Shown here: positions 1-7,600 of the stretch, one piece after another
Numbering within the stretch: the first letter of the stretch is position 1
How the letters are laid out: every line of letters begins with the position of its first letter
Source: Acanthamoeba castellanii str. Neff
Taxonomy: Eukaryota > Discosea > Longamoebia > Acanthamoebidae
NCBI RefSeq assembly: GCF_000313135.1
Contig: NW_004457486.1
Span: forward strand, 55,950-67,939
Direction: 5' to 3'
DNA: 11,990 nt
Translations under genes and position numbers: made by a program
Notes under the pieces: model-generated
The model's database searches: none
Told to the model about the DNA's origin: nothing
The model's input: only the letters and a program-made list of their open reading frames with translations

Positions 1-288
1 CCGAGGTACGCGGCCACCGAATCGTTCGTATCAAGACATATTTCAGTCGTTGATCCAAATGTGGCCCGCGCCAAGAACGGAGAAATGGGCACGGAGATGC
101 GCCATGGGCCAGGAGTGCTGTATCGCCGCACAGCTCTCTGATGGAGGAAGCCACCAACCTCCTCAAGGAAATCTGCCTGGAGGGAGGCTAGTGGCACCAT
201 CATTAGCTGCTGGGCATGGTCGAGCAGAACATTGTGGCTATCGTGACCCACAGGCAACCCTACGACCTCGACAGCAGGTGATTCAAGC
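1..288 (+). other. Possible partial or decayed coding remnant, unidentified
   Basis: Short stretches here read like protein but do not connect in one frame. After a possible intron (donor GAG|GTACGC at 5/6, acceptor TTTCAG at 46) one frame reads VDPNVARAKNGEMGTEMRHG and stops near 140. Another frame reads MEEATNLLKEICLEGG from about 139, meets two TAG codons near 190-210, then reads MVEQNIVAIVTHRQPYDLDS before a possible donor AG|GTGATT at 288. Codon use in these pieces resembles the real genes nearby. It could be the 3' part of a gene entering from the left with unrecognised introns, a sequence with indel errors, or a pseudogene. I do not recognise the family. Positions 289-458 show no supported coding and may include the SAP30-like 5' UTR. 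Confidence 0.22.
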
Positions 289-458
289 TTCCTCTCCTCC
301 TCCTCCTTCATGGTGTGAAACGTTTGAGCCTTTTGGGGCGAGCCAACACCTGAGGCGAAAAAAGCAGCCCTTCTCCCCATGACTTTCCGGTCTGGAGTCC
401 ACCAAATGGCATTCCGATCATTCTTGGCTACATAGGTAGCCTGGTGAAGTGAAAAGCG

Positions 459-1088
459 ATGAGCACGCGCAGCAGCAAGAGGACGAGGTCCAGCACGGCG
501 GCCGCGGCCGCGACCCAGCCGACGGGGAGGAGCAGCATCCAGGGCGGCTACCAACAACAACTCTACAGCCAGAACGGAGGCTCCTCCTCCTCTTCCTCAT
601 CTTCCAAGAACTCCAAGCGAAGGCGCACAGCGGGCAGCGACTCATCCGTGCGCACCACCCTCCTCCAACCTCCGTTCTTTGCCTTTATCGATTTTATTTT
701 ATATATATTTATTATTTTTTATATATATTATTCATCCATTTGTTGATCCTGTCTCCCCTTCCGGCTGTTGGTGTTGGTGGTCTCTCCGCAAGATCTCCTC
801 CTCGCTCTTTATTCTTGTATTGCTTATTCGTTTGTTGCGCTACGAACCAACGGTGACGACTCACGACCATGGCGGGGTGGGCGCTCGCAGGTGGTGGACC
901 TGGGCAAGCTGGACATCGGCACGTTGAGGAAGTACCAGCGCCACTACGGCCTGCGCACGAAGAGCAACAAGTCGGCCGACAAGGAGGAGCTGGCCCGAGC
1001 AGTGGCCAAGCACTTTGCCGACCTCACCGTGGACGAGGAGGAGACCATCGAGACTTTTGTCAGCACCCTCATGCGCACCACTCACTAG
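459..1088 (+). CDS. SAP30: SAP30-like Sin3-binding protein (2 exons)
   Basis: Exon 1 is 459-647 and exon 2 is 891-1088, giving 128 residues. Exon 2 matches the C-terminal SAP30/SAP30L Sin3-binding region: a DLxxLxxxTLRKYxRHYxL core, then a KxELxxAVxxHF helix and a VDEEETIxxFxxxL segment. In known families this region contacts the Sin3 scaffold of histone deacetylase complexes in the nucleus. Exon 1 is low in complexity (Ser, Ala, Gln) with basic clusters KRTR and KNSKRRR that look like nuclear localisation signals. The start is the first in-frame ATG after a TGA at 450-452. The N-terminal zinc finger of animal SAP30 is absent, so this is a short form (human SAP30L is about 180 residues). The gene converges with the AN1-finger gene. 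Family assignment rests on motif recall; the exon 1 boundary is inferred from phase. Confidence 0.8.
648..890 (+). other. Intron of the SAP30-like gene
   Basis: A 243-nt phase-0 intron with donor TCC|GTGCGC and acceptor CTCGCAG|GTGG. It contains a markedly AT-rich core at about 690-735 inside otherwise GC-rich DNA. Removing it joins the basic exon 1 directly to VVDLGKLDIGTLRKYQRHYG. Confidence 0.75.
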
Positions 1089-1549
1089 GCGAGGCCGGCG
1101 CGGACAGGGCACACCATCATCATCATCACCGTCATCATTCACCACACCGGCCGAGGCGGCAGACAACCACCTTTGCACCCACTCCCACCGTCCACCACTT
1201 CAACTCTTCATTCTCTACACACTACGAGACACTCTCGCTCCCACACGATGGATCCACCTTACGCTCGCAGTTGCGCTTCTCTGCGTTGGCGCATAGAAGG
1301 GGGAGAAAGCAAGGCGAGGAAGCAAAGAGATGAAGAGGAGGAACAGCCACGCGCTGAGAAAGGAGGTGAGGGTTTATTACAGCAGGTGGAGTGGAATACG
1401 CGTTCGTTACAAGTTGGTTACAGTATGTGCAGCAGAGGATGAAGAGAAAGCGAGAGAAGAGGAAGGAGAAAGCCGAAGCTTTCCGAACAAGTACACGTTT
1501 CCTCATCCTCAGAGGGATTTCGGGAGGAGTAGGAGAGGGGGAGGGGGGG
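1089..1549. other. Convergent intergenic region / 3' UTRs
   Basis: Space between the SAP30-like stop and the AN1-finger stop, both genes ending here. It has a short CAT-rich run near 1110-1140 and purine-rich stretches around 1300-1480. No reading frame shows recognisable protein character and I see no RNA gene. It presumably holds both 3' UTRs. Confidence 0.6.
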
Positions 1550-2209
1550 CTAGTACTGCCGCAACTTCTGAGCCACGCACTTCTCGCGGAGGAGCTTGGA
1601 GGCGTTCTTGTCGAAGGAGGCCTGCTTGCAGGAGGCGGTGGCGGAGCACAGGTGGTCCTCGACGAGCCGATGGGAAGAGCAGAACTTCTCGAGGCAGAAC
1701 TTGCAGTCGCCGATGATGACGACCGAACGCTTGCTGCAGCCGGCGAAGGCGCATTTCTTCGAGAGCTTGCGTGAGGGGCTTGCCTTCACGGGAGATGATG
1801 TCGCCTCGTCCGCCGTTCGTTTCCGCTTGCCGGTGATCTCGGTGTTGTTGGTGATGTTGATCAGGGAGGGGGGAGATGTCGATGTAGAGGAGGAGGAAGA
1901 AGAAGAGCTGCTGGAGGAAGAGGGGGCTTGAGGTGGGGAGGCAATCAGATGGAAGGTGAGCTCCACCTCGCCGGCTCCGAGTTCGGCGTCCTTGATCTCC
2001 TCCTTTTCCTTCTGCAGCTTGTCGCTCACCACCTCCTCGAGAGTCTTTCCATTATCGAGCTCTTCTGCGACGAATATCAGCCGCTGGTGCTGAGGCGGGA
2101 TGCATTCCTTCTCGGCAATGAGGCGCTTAAAGCCCATGACGCTCATCTTGGGATTCTCGACGAACATCTCGATCGTCTTGCCGCTGCACGTCTTCACAAG
2201 GATCCTCAT
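1550..2209 (-). CDS. Ubiquitin-like domain plus AN1-type zinc finger protein
   Basis: Intronless gene encoding 219 residues from the ATG at 2209; a longer in-frame reading exists upstream, but MRILVKTCSGKTI is the natural start of a ubiquitin fold. Residues 1 to about 91 form a ubiquitin-like domain (KTxSGKTI, then IPPQHQRLIF as in ubiquitin). An insertion rich in K and E (about residues 63-80) lies before the last strand, and there is no C-terminal Gly-Gly, so it is probably not conjugated. A run of 12 serines (97-108) and a basic patch KRKR (128-131) follow. The AN1 finger is complete: C153, C158, C169, C172, C177, H180, H186, C188, spacing C-x4-C-x10-C-x2-C-x4-C-x2-H-x5-H-x-C. The architecture resembles ZFAND4/ANUBL1-type proteins, although the order and length differ. 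AN1 proteins commonly act in ubiquitin-proteasome and stress pathways; any function here is inference. Confidence 0.9.
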   Translation of the reverse strand: MRILVKTCSGKTIEMFVENPKMSVMGFKRLIAEKECIPPQHQRLIFVAEELDNGKTLEEVVSDKLQKEKEEIKDAELGAGEVELTFHLIASPPQAPSSSSSSSSSSSSTSTSPPSLINITNNTEITGKRKRTADEATSSPVKASPSRKLSKKCAFAGCSKRSVVIIGDCKFCLEKFCSSHRLVEDHLCSATASCKQASFDKNASKLLREKCVAQKLRQY

Positions 2210-2640
2210 GGTCGATTCTTCTTTCTGCTTTGTGGCGGGCTGTAGAATGGGGCGGGCTGGCGATGAGACGTGCGAAAAACTTGAGCTGGCAAATGGGAGT
2301 GTCGTGTGTGGTGGCGATGCGTGATTGATGCTGGGCGGATTGAACAACAATCGGCAGCCACGCCCTCGTCTCCTCGTATTGTTGGCGAGGGCACCGGAGG
2401 TGGCCTCTATTGCCCCATACGCTGGGCGCTTTGATCGAAATCTCGGGCTGTGTTACCTTTTCCGGGCTTTAAAGAATAAAAGAAAAGAAGAAAAAGAAAA
2501 CGGAATGCTTGGAATGGACAGGGAGAAAAAAGCGGGAAGCCAATTTTGTGTAGACATCGCCAAACGCCGCAGGCGCTCTTCTTGGCTTTGCTCGTGTTTC
2601 TTTTCATTCTCCACTACCCGCCTCTCTTCATCCACCTCTC
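2210..2640. promoter_or_regulatory. Divergent upstream region between the AN1 gene and the snoRNA-host transcript
   Basis: This interval lies 5' of the AN1-finger gene (-) and 5' of the putative spliced RNA (+). A TATA-like TTTAAAG occurs at 2468-2474, followed by an A-rich purine run. A pyrimidine-rich stretch near 2600-2640 could resemble the pyrimidine-rich start of host-gene transcripts. An open frame runs through on the + strand, but its translation is compositionally biased and unlike any family I know. Transcription starts cannot be placed by eye. Confidence 0.35.
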
Positions 2641-2680
2641 GCCTTGCACACTCAAGGTAACTCCTCGCCTCTATGCACGC

Positions 2681-2790
2681 TCGCTACAGCGCAAAATGAT
2701 GATCGTAGAAGGCTTAATACTTGATGGTCTGTTCGACTGTTATGAAAATACTTCTTTCTGATTCGGCCCACATATTTCACTCTGTAGCGA
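2681..2790 (+). ncRNA. Putative box C/D snoRNA 1, intronic, with external stem
   Basis: Box C ATGATGA lies at 2696-2702 and box D CTGA at 2758-2761, a 66-nt core. A perfect 9-bp inverted repeat encloses it: TCGCTACAG at 2681-2689 pairs with CTGTAGCGA at 2782-2790. Such external stems bring boxes C and D together in intronic snoRNAs. Internal C'/D' boxes are poor (TTGATGG at 2721-2727 is a weak C'). The terminal stem directly next to the boxes is weak. The element sits in intron 1 of the putative host RNA. I could not assign an rRNA target. Confidence 0.58.
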
Positions 2791-2931
2791 CCCGTTGTTT
2801 CCTTACTAACCTCTATTTCTGACAGTTGGCGGTAGTGTCCGTGCTGTCTGCCAGCGTGCCAGACCTCCTTCAACTGCCATTAAGGTGCGCCATCTTACTC
2901 AGCTCTACTCGCCTTGGCGTTCTCCGTTTCT

Positions 2932-2997
2932 GTGATGACATTTGCATTAGGAAGTGCCGTCTGAAAATCCTATCTGATTAATAATGCATATAGCTGA
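2932..2997 (+). ncRNA. Putative box C/D snoRNA 2, intronic
   Basis: Box C GTGATGA lies at 2932-2938, a D'-like CTGA at 2961-2964, a C'-like TGATTAA at 2975-2981 and box D CTGA at 2994-2997. Another CTGA at 2974-2977 overlaps the C' candidate. From C to D is 66 nt, the same as the first element. The sequence before D' (GAAGTGCCGT) and before D (ATAATGCATATAG) would be the guides. Against it: a 7-bp inverted repeat (TGCATTA 2943-2949, TAATGCA 2982-2988) would occupy part of the guides, and I see no clear external stem. It lies in intron 2 of the same host. Confidence 0.4.
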
Positions 2998-3072
2998 TAA
3001 CCTTTGTACAAATCGCAATTTTGAAGAATCTCCGTTTCGAGATTATTTACTAAGCTCTCTTCTCTCTTACAG

Positions 3073-3385
3073 GTACGATGCTGTCTCTCTCTTTGTTGCT
3101 CCCTCTCTTCCTGTCTCCCTCTCTTCACGCCAACAAATATAATCTTTCAACAAGTTGTCTACATGGGTCGTGTACCGAAGAAATTGCGGAGTGTCCACAA
3201 GCGCAGCGTCTTAACATGCACAGCCCCCTGGTTGCTCGCAAGTGTCGCGGGCTGAACTCCTTGTGCTAAGATGAGCCTGCGGGCTGTCCCTGGTTGCCGA
3301 AATGCCTCAATCCCAACACACAATGCAGAGCGGAAGGGCCTCGTTTGCTGTTTCTATTGAATGCACATGCTCCTCAGACAACTCT
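3073..3385 (+). other. Putative last exon of host RNA and convergent 3' region
   Basis: This follows the TTACAG acceptor at 3072 and ends at the mL53 stop codon. It begins with a CT-rich stretch (3080-3125). Two short frames start here (about 63 and 22 codons). Neither matches a family I know, and the first is mostly a hydrophobic run from CT repeats. No polyadenylation signal is obvious. Confidence 0.3.
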
Positions 3386-4313
3386 TTACTTCTTGCCCTT
3401 GGCTCCTCCCTTGGCCTGCTGTTGCTTCTTTCTGGCTTCATCCTGTTGCGACGGAACGCGGAGAAGAGATAAGCGCGTGAGTGGGTGGCTGAACCACGGT
3501 TTGAATCGGAGGAGGTGTGCGAAGGAGGGATGAGGAGACCTCCTGGGCTGCGGCGTTGAGGAACGGGTTCTCTTCCTCCTCGTTCTTCATTGAGAACTGC
3601 AGCTCGGAGAAGAACTGCAGGCGCTCCCTCTGCACGATCGCACAGCAGCACACGCGACAAAGAGTGAGCAGCCCGTGTGCGTAGGGGATCGGGACGACAG
3701 GCGCAAGATCGTGGACACCAACACACGCAACGCAACGCTACACAACACGCGAGACGCAGAAGCAAGGGACAAGCGACGGAGCGTTGTGGCAACGACAGAG
3801 AACGAAACGCGAGGAGAGGGCCGCACCCGCTTCCAGAAATCGTCGACGAGGTGCTCCACGCGCTGCTCGTGGTCCAGCACTTCTTCCATGCCGTTCTCTG
3901 CTCACGCAGGAAGATGAGCATGGCGGAGAGGTTCAGTTGGAAAAGGGACGAAGGAGGCGGAGCTGCCATCGAGGGAAGACGCACCGTAGACGGCCTTGAT
4001 GGAAGGTCGTGCCTTGATGTCCTCGAGGACTTCCACTGTCACTTCGCAATCGGGGTTGGATGCCCGGGCTCTGTCGTTCGAGACTCGTCGCAGAAATTCG
4101 CTATTAATTGGCACGGATGGTAAGACGAGAATCGAGGCAAGGAGCAGCGGTAACACCAGCGCGAGTCCAATGCCGGATTGGGGGGGGGGAGACTTACGCG
4201 ACGGTGGGGTGATTATTGGCAGGGCAGAAGCTGAAATTGAGCGATTTGAGGAAGTGAAGTTCGTAGTGCGCCCGCTTCTGGGCCAGCCGCCATTGCCAAC
4301 GCGCCGTGGACAT
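3386..4313 (-). CDS. MRPL53: Mitochondrial large-subunit ribosomal protein mL53 (5 exons)
   Basis: Exons, in transcript order: 4313-4198, 4100-3985, 3897-3827, 3629-3540 and 3442-3386; total 450 nt, 149 residues, all phases consistent. The core FxFCPANNHPTVAEFLRRVS, then RASNPDCEVTVEV, then an IKAVYENGMEE strand-turn, matches mL53 of the L51/S25/CI-B8-like thioredoxin fold (animal mL53 has VxFCPFxxNVxSTRxFLxxVSSEKxRxxNxxC). The C-terminus is lysine/glutamine-rich (DEARKKQQQAKGGAKGKK), an extension compared with animal mL53 (about 112 residues). It would act in the mitochondrial ribosome; no strong cleavable presequence is seen, only a basic N-terminus (MSTARWQWRLAQKR). Donors are GTAAGT, GTGCGT, GTGCGG and GTCTCC. 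A run of nine or ten G bases sits just inside intron 1. The gene shares a divergent upstream region with the HA-domain gene. Confidence 0.85.
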
Positions 4314-4677
4314 TTTGTTTTTTCGATGTGAAGATGAAACAATCGCAAAATCGCCCGCCCGACTAGCCCCAAGAAATGTATTTTCTTTTCTTTTTATTTC
4401 TTTCCAACCGGAAGTTTGAGCAAATCGTATTTTTCTGTTTGGCGCTTCAGTCGGCGTTGGGTTTGGGCGCTTGGAGCGTTGGGGTTTGCACGGAACGGAC
4501 AACGGCCAACGTTGGACGTGGCTGGGCGCGAGAAAAGCGTTTGCTGTTCTGTTGTTCCTCCGATTTGTTTGTGTTGCCAGCGCGAGATCGAATCGTCATC
4601 TTTCTTGCGAAGAAGGAGCAGACAGGAGGGGGAGAGCGAGCCTAGCAGTAGAAGAGACTTGCGTAAAGGCCAGAGAT
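4314..4677. promoter_or_regulatory. Divergent promoter region of mL53 and the HA-domain gene
   Basis: The 364 nt between the two start codons must contain both 5' UTRs and promoters. T-rich tracts lie near 4376-4405. Two AACGG words (4494-4498, 4501-4505) sit beside a CCAACGTTGG palindrome (4506-4515). No coding character is seen. Start sites cannot be fixed by eye. Confidence 0.5.
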
Positions 4678-7600
4678 ATGGAGATGGAGACGATGCCGCC
4701 TGGTGCGGCGCCACCAGATCCACACATGGAGGCTGCCAATTCCGTGTTCACGTCACCGTTAGAGGTACGCGGCCACTGCATTCCACGTCATCAATCCTCC
4801 ATCAAAGCGACGATCCTTCCTCGCTCCATCATCTGCCGCTCGCCTGCGCTGCCACCACGTAGTCTCCCTTCTTGGAGGCACCAAATTTCACATCATTAAT
4901 TCAAACGAACGCCAGCATTCAATTCTTGGTGTGCGAATCTCAAACACGCACCCCATGCGACAAAGGCTGGCACGATTACCTTCTGCGTTTACATTTGGTG
5001 CATCATAACAATCCCAAATACCCATGGATCGTTCAATTTTTTTCTTGCTTGCCTTGACTGTTTGTTGTTTCTTTTGCTTTCATCCCTTTTGCATGGCATA
5101 GCGGGAAATTCGAAACGATTAGAGCTCAGGCCCATTCGCAACGGGCCGTTAATCGCTGCCACAATCCCAACGGACCCAAATCTCATCTCGTTCTGAATTA
5201 GGAAACGGCCAATTTTTCTCTTCACCAAAATCGCTGTCGAGCATCTTCGCAACGCGAACACGCCACCGTTGTCGGTGAACCTTACGCCGCTCCTCCAAGA
5301 TCTTGCTCACATCTTTCTCTCTTCTTGTTCCACAATCGCGCCAACCCCAGATCGACGAGGGAACGGCGGAGCGGACCCTGCAGCAGGATCCTTCGCTCAC
5401 CGCCAGCACGGCGGCGGGCAGCGCGGCGTCGGAAAGTCGCATGCCCGACACCACCGCAACACAACCGGCCACCATCACTCCACCAACGGCGGCAGAACTC
5501 GCCATTGCAACGACACTGTCGCCAGCGCCGTCGGCACCGGCGCCCAATTTTTCGGTCCCATCGATCATCCGCCGATCATCGTCGGCGGCCTCGCTCGGCA
5601 TGCTCAAGCTCGTCGACCCGCCGTCGGCGCTGCTGCCGCCAATGACCACGACCGACCTCTCTCGGGTGCAGGAGAGCCTGCTGCGTGCCGACGAGGAGCT
5701 GCGCGTGGACTCTGCGCTCGACGCCACTTCCACCGGCCCAGTTCCAGACGCAGCTGCCCACACCCATGGCGGCCGTTTGGCAGCAGCGGGCACGAGCTCG
5801 AGCCAAGCTGGGACCACTCCGGCGGCGGCGACGGCAGAGCGGTCGGCGCCCATCGATGGCGTCTCGGCCGCGACCGGTTCGGAGGGAGCACAGGCACTAC
5901 CATTGGCACCACCGCCGTCGGGCGACGTGCAGCCGAGCGCTTTCGCGAATAGCAGCTTCGACCTGTTCTGCTTCAACGAGGGCAACTCGGAAGAGATCGA
6001 CACCAGCCGGGACGAAACAGAGGAGTCGCTGTCGCTGGCTCATCACCATCAGCAGCCGCACGACGCAGCGACCGCGATCGCGACCCCGACCGTCCCTCCG
6101 GCCGAGAGCGCAGCAGGCATCAAGGGCGAGGCGATGGACCTCGACGACCACAACGACGGATTCACCGGCAGTGGGCGCCCTGTCGACGAAAAAGGAGCGC
6201 AAAGCTTCGCCCTTGGGCAGACCATGACGACAAGCGGCGGCGAGAACCGCGGTGGTGGTGATGGCGGGCAGGCCCGGGAGGCCGACGACGACATCGGCAT
6301 CTACGCCGAGGAGGAGATCGGCGACGAATGGGAGGAGGAGATGGAGGCCGGCGGCGGCGGCGGTGGACTCGACGACAGCCGCGAGGACGAAGAGAAGGAC
6401 GACATGGCGACCACCACCGGGCTACACACATCCGGCGGCGCCGGTGGCAATGGCGACGTATCGACACAACCGGGTTCGGTGAACGCCGGCGGTGGCGCTG
6501 GCGGTGGCCTGGCCCAGCAGGACGGCCTCGGGAGCCGCCTGCGAGGGGAGAAGGCCGACAAGGAGGGCGACCGGGACCAGATGTGGAAGGCCAAGTTCGA
6601 CCAGCTCAAGGAATTCCACGACCAGAACGGCCATTGCGAGGTCAAGGGAGGAAGAACAAGGCCCTGTCCGCGTGGATCCGAAGACAGAGGTACGCTCCCA
6701 AACCGCACCGCACCACACCTCACGACATGCTCGACACGACACACAACACCATTTCTTTTCTAATTTCTCATTTCTTTTCTTCTCCGCCGTGCGTGTAGGT
6801 ACCTGTGGCGCAACGGCAAGCTCTCAGAGGAGAGGAAGGTCTTGTTGGAGGGGATCGGCTTCGTGTGGGCGCAGCGCAACGGCAGCAAGAAGCCCGGCGG
6901 CGGCGGCGGCGGCGGCCAGAAGGGAGGCGGCGGGCGCCGCTATTCGATGTCTGCGGACCACCCGTCCTCCCAGGACGGCGGCGGCGACTCGGAGAACGAA
7001 AGCGACCTTGAGGCTGCGGCTGACGCCGAGGCCGAGGCCGAGGCCGCAGCCCTGCGGCGGCGCGAGGGCACCGCCGTCGCGGCGCTCGAGGGCGCCGACC
7101 GCGAGAAGCTCGGGCTCGATCGCTACATCAAGAAGCGGCGGGAGAGCCTATCCGGCGGCGGCGGCAAGAATCGAGGCGAGGCCGACGGCGGCTCGGGCTC
7201 GGGTGGCGGCGAGGATTTTGACGACGACGAGCAGCAGGGTGCCGCCGGGGCGGCGGACAAGGGCTCGAGTAGCAGCAGCAGCAAGCGGCGGCGGGTGAAG
7301 AACTACATGACCAAGGGGCGCACCGATGCGTGGATGCGCAAGTACGAGGAGTTCCGCAACAAGAACCTGCGCGGCGACTTCTCGTGGAAGGACAACGTCC
7401 AGCTCCGCGCCTGGGTCCGCCAACAGAGGTTCGCTCTCTTACTTTCCTAAATTTGTTTATTTTGGTTTTTTAAATTTATATATGTTTTTAATTTAAACTT
7501 ATTATATAATATATTTTATTTTTGGATGGCAGGTATTTGTGGCGGAACGGGAAGCTGAGCAAGGAGCGGTACCACATGCTCAACAAGGCCGGGTTCGACT

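Larger units (their letters stand above)
2600..3300 (+). ncRNA. Putative spliced non-coding snoRNA host transcript
   Basis: Two well-formed introns are visible. Intron 1 is 2657-2825 (CTCAAG|GTAACT, branch-like TACTAAC, then TTTCTGACAG). Intron 2 is 2885-3072 (ATTAAG|GTGCGC, TACTAAG, then CTTACAG). Exon 2 is 2826-2884 (59 nt); the ends of exons 1 and 3 are uncertain. No reading frame across the joined exons looks like a conserved protein. The first ATGs lie in exon 3 and give only short frames: one from about 3078 with a hydrophobic start, and a 22-codon MGRVPKKLRSVHKRSV one. Each intron holds a C/D-like element. This matches the UHG/GAS5 type of host, where introns make snoRNAs and exons are dispensable. 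It could instead encode a very small protein. Exon 3 converges with mL53. Confidence 0.45.

Noticed and set aside
2325..2660. 111-codon + strand open frame upstream of the host RNA
   Set aside because: Biased composition, no motif, overlaps the AN1 gene's upstream region and the start of the spliced RNA.
3078..3269. 63-codon frame with signal-peptide-like start
   Set aside because: The hydrophobic start is a translated CT-rich tract and the rest resembles nothing known; kept only as a possible alternative under the host RNA.
3307..3984. Single 225-codon minus-strand open frame across mL53
   Set aside because: It reads through introns 2-4 and in the wrong frame for most exons; the five-exon mL53 model accounts for the conserved sequence.
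5149..6003. 284-codon minus-strand open frame
   Set aside because: Antisense of the low-complexity HA-gene exon and its first intron; composition only, no motif.
6641..6660. 20-nt intron that would repair the HA frame (GTCAAGG...AACAAG)
   Set aside because: It restores frame but removes residues between NGHCE and ALSAW that the HA domain needs, and is far shorter than other introns; a one-base error is simpler.
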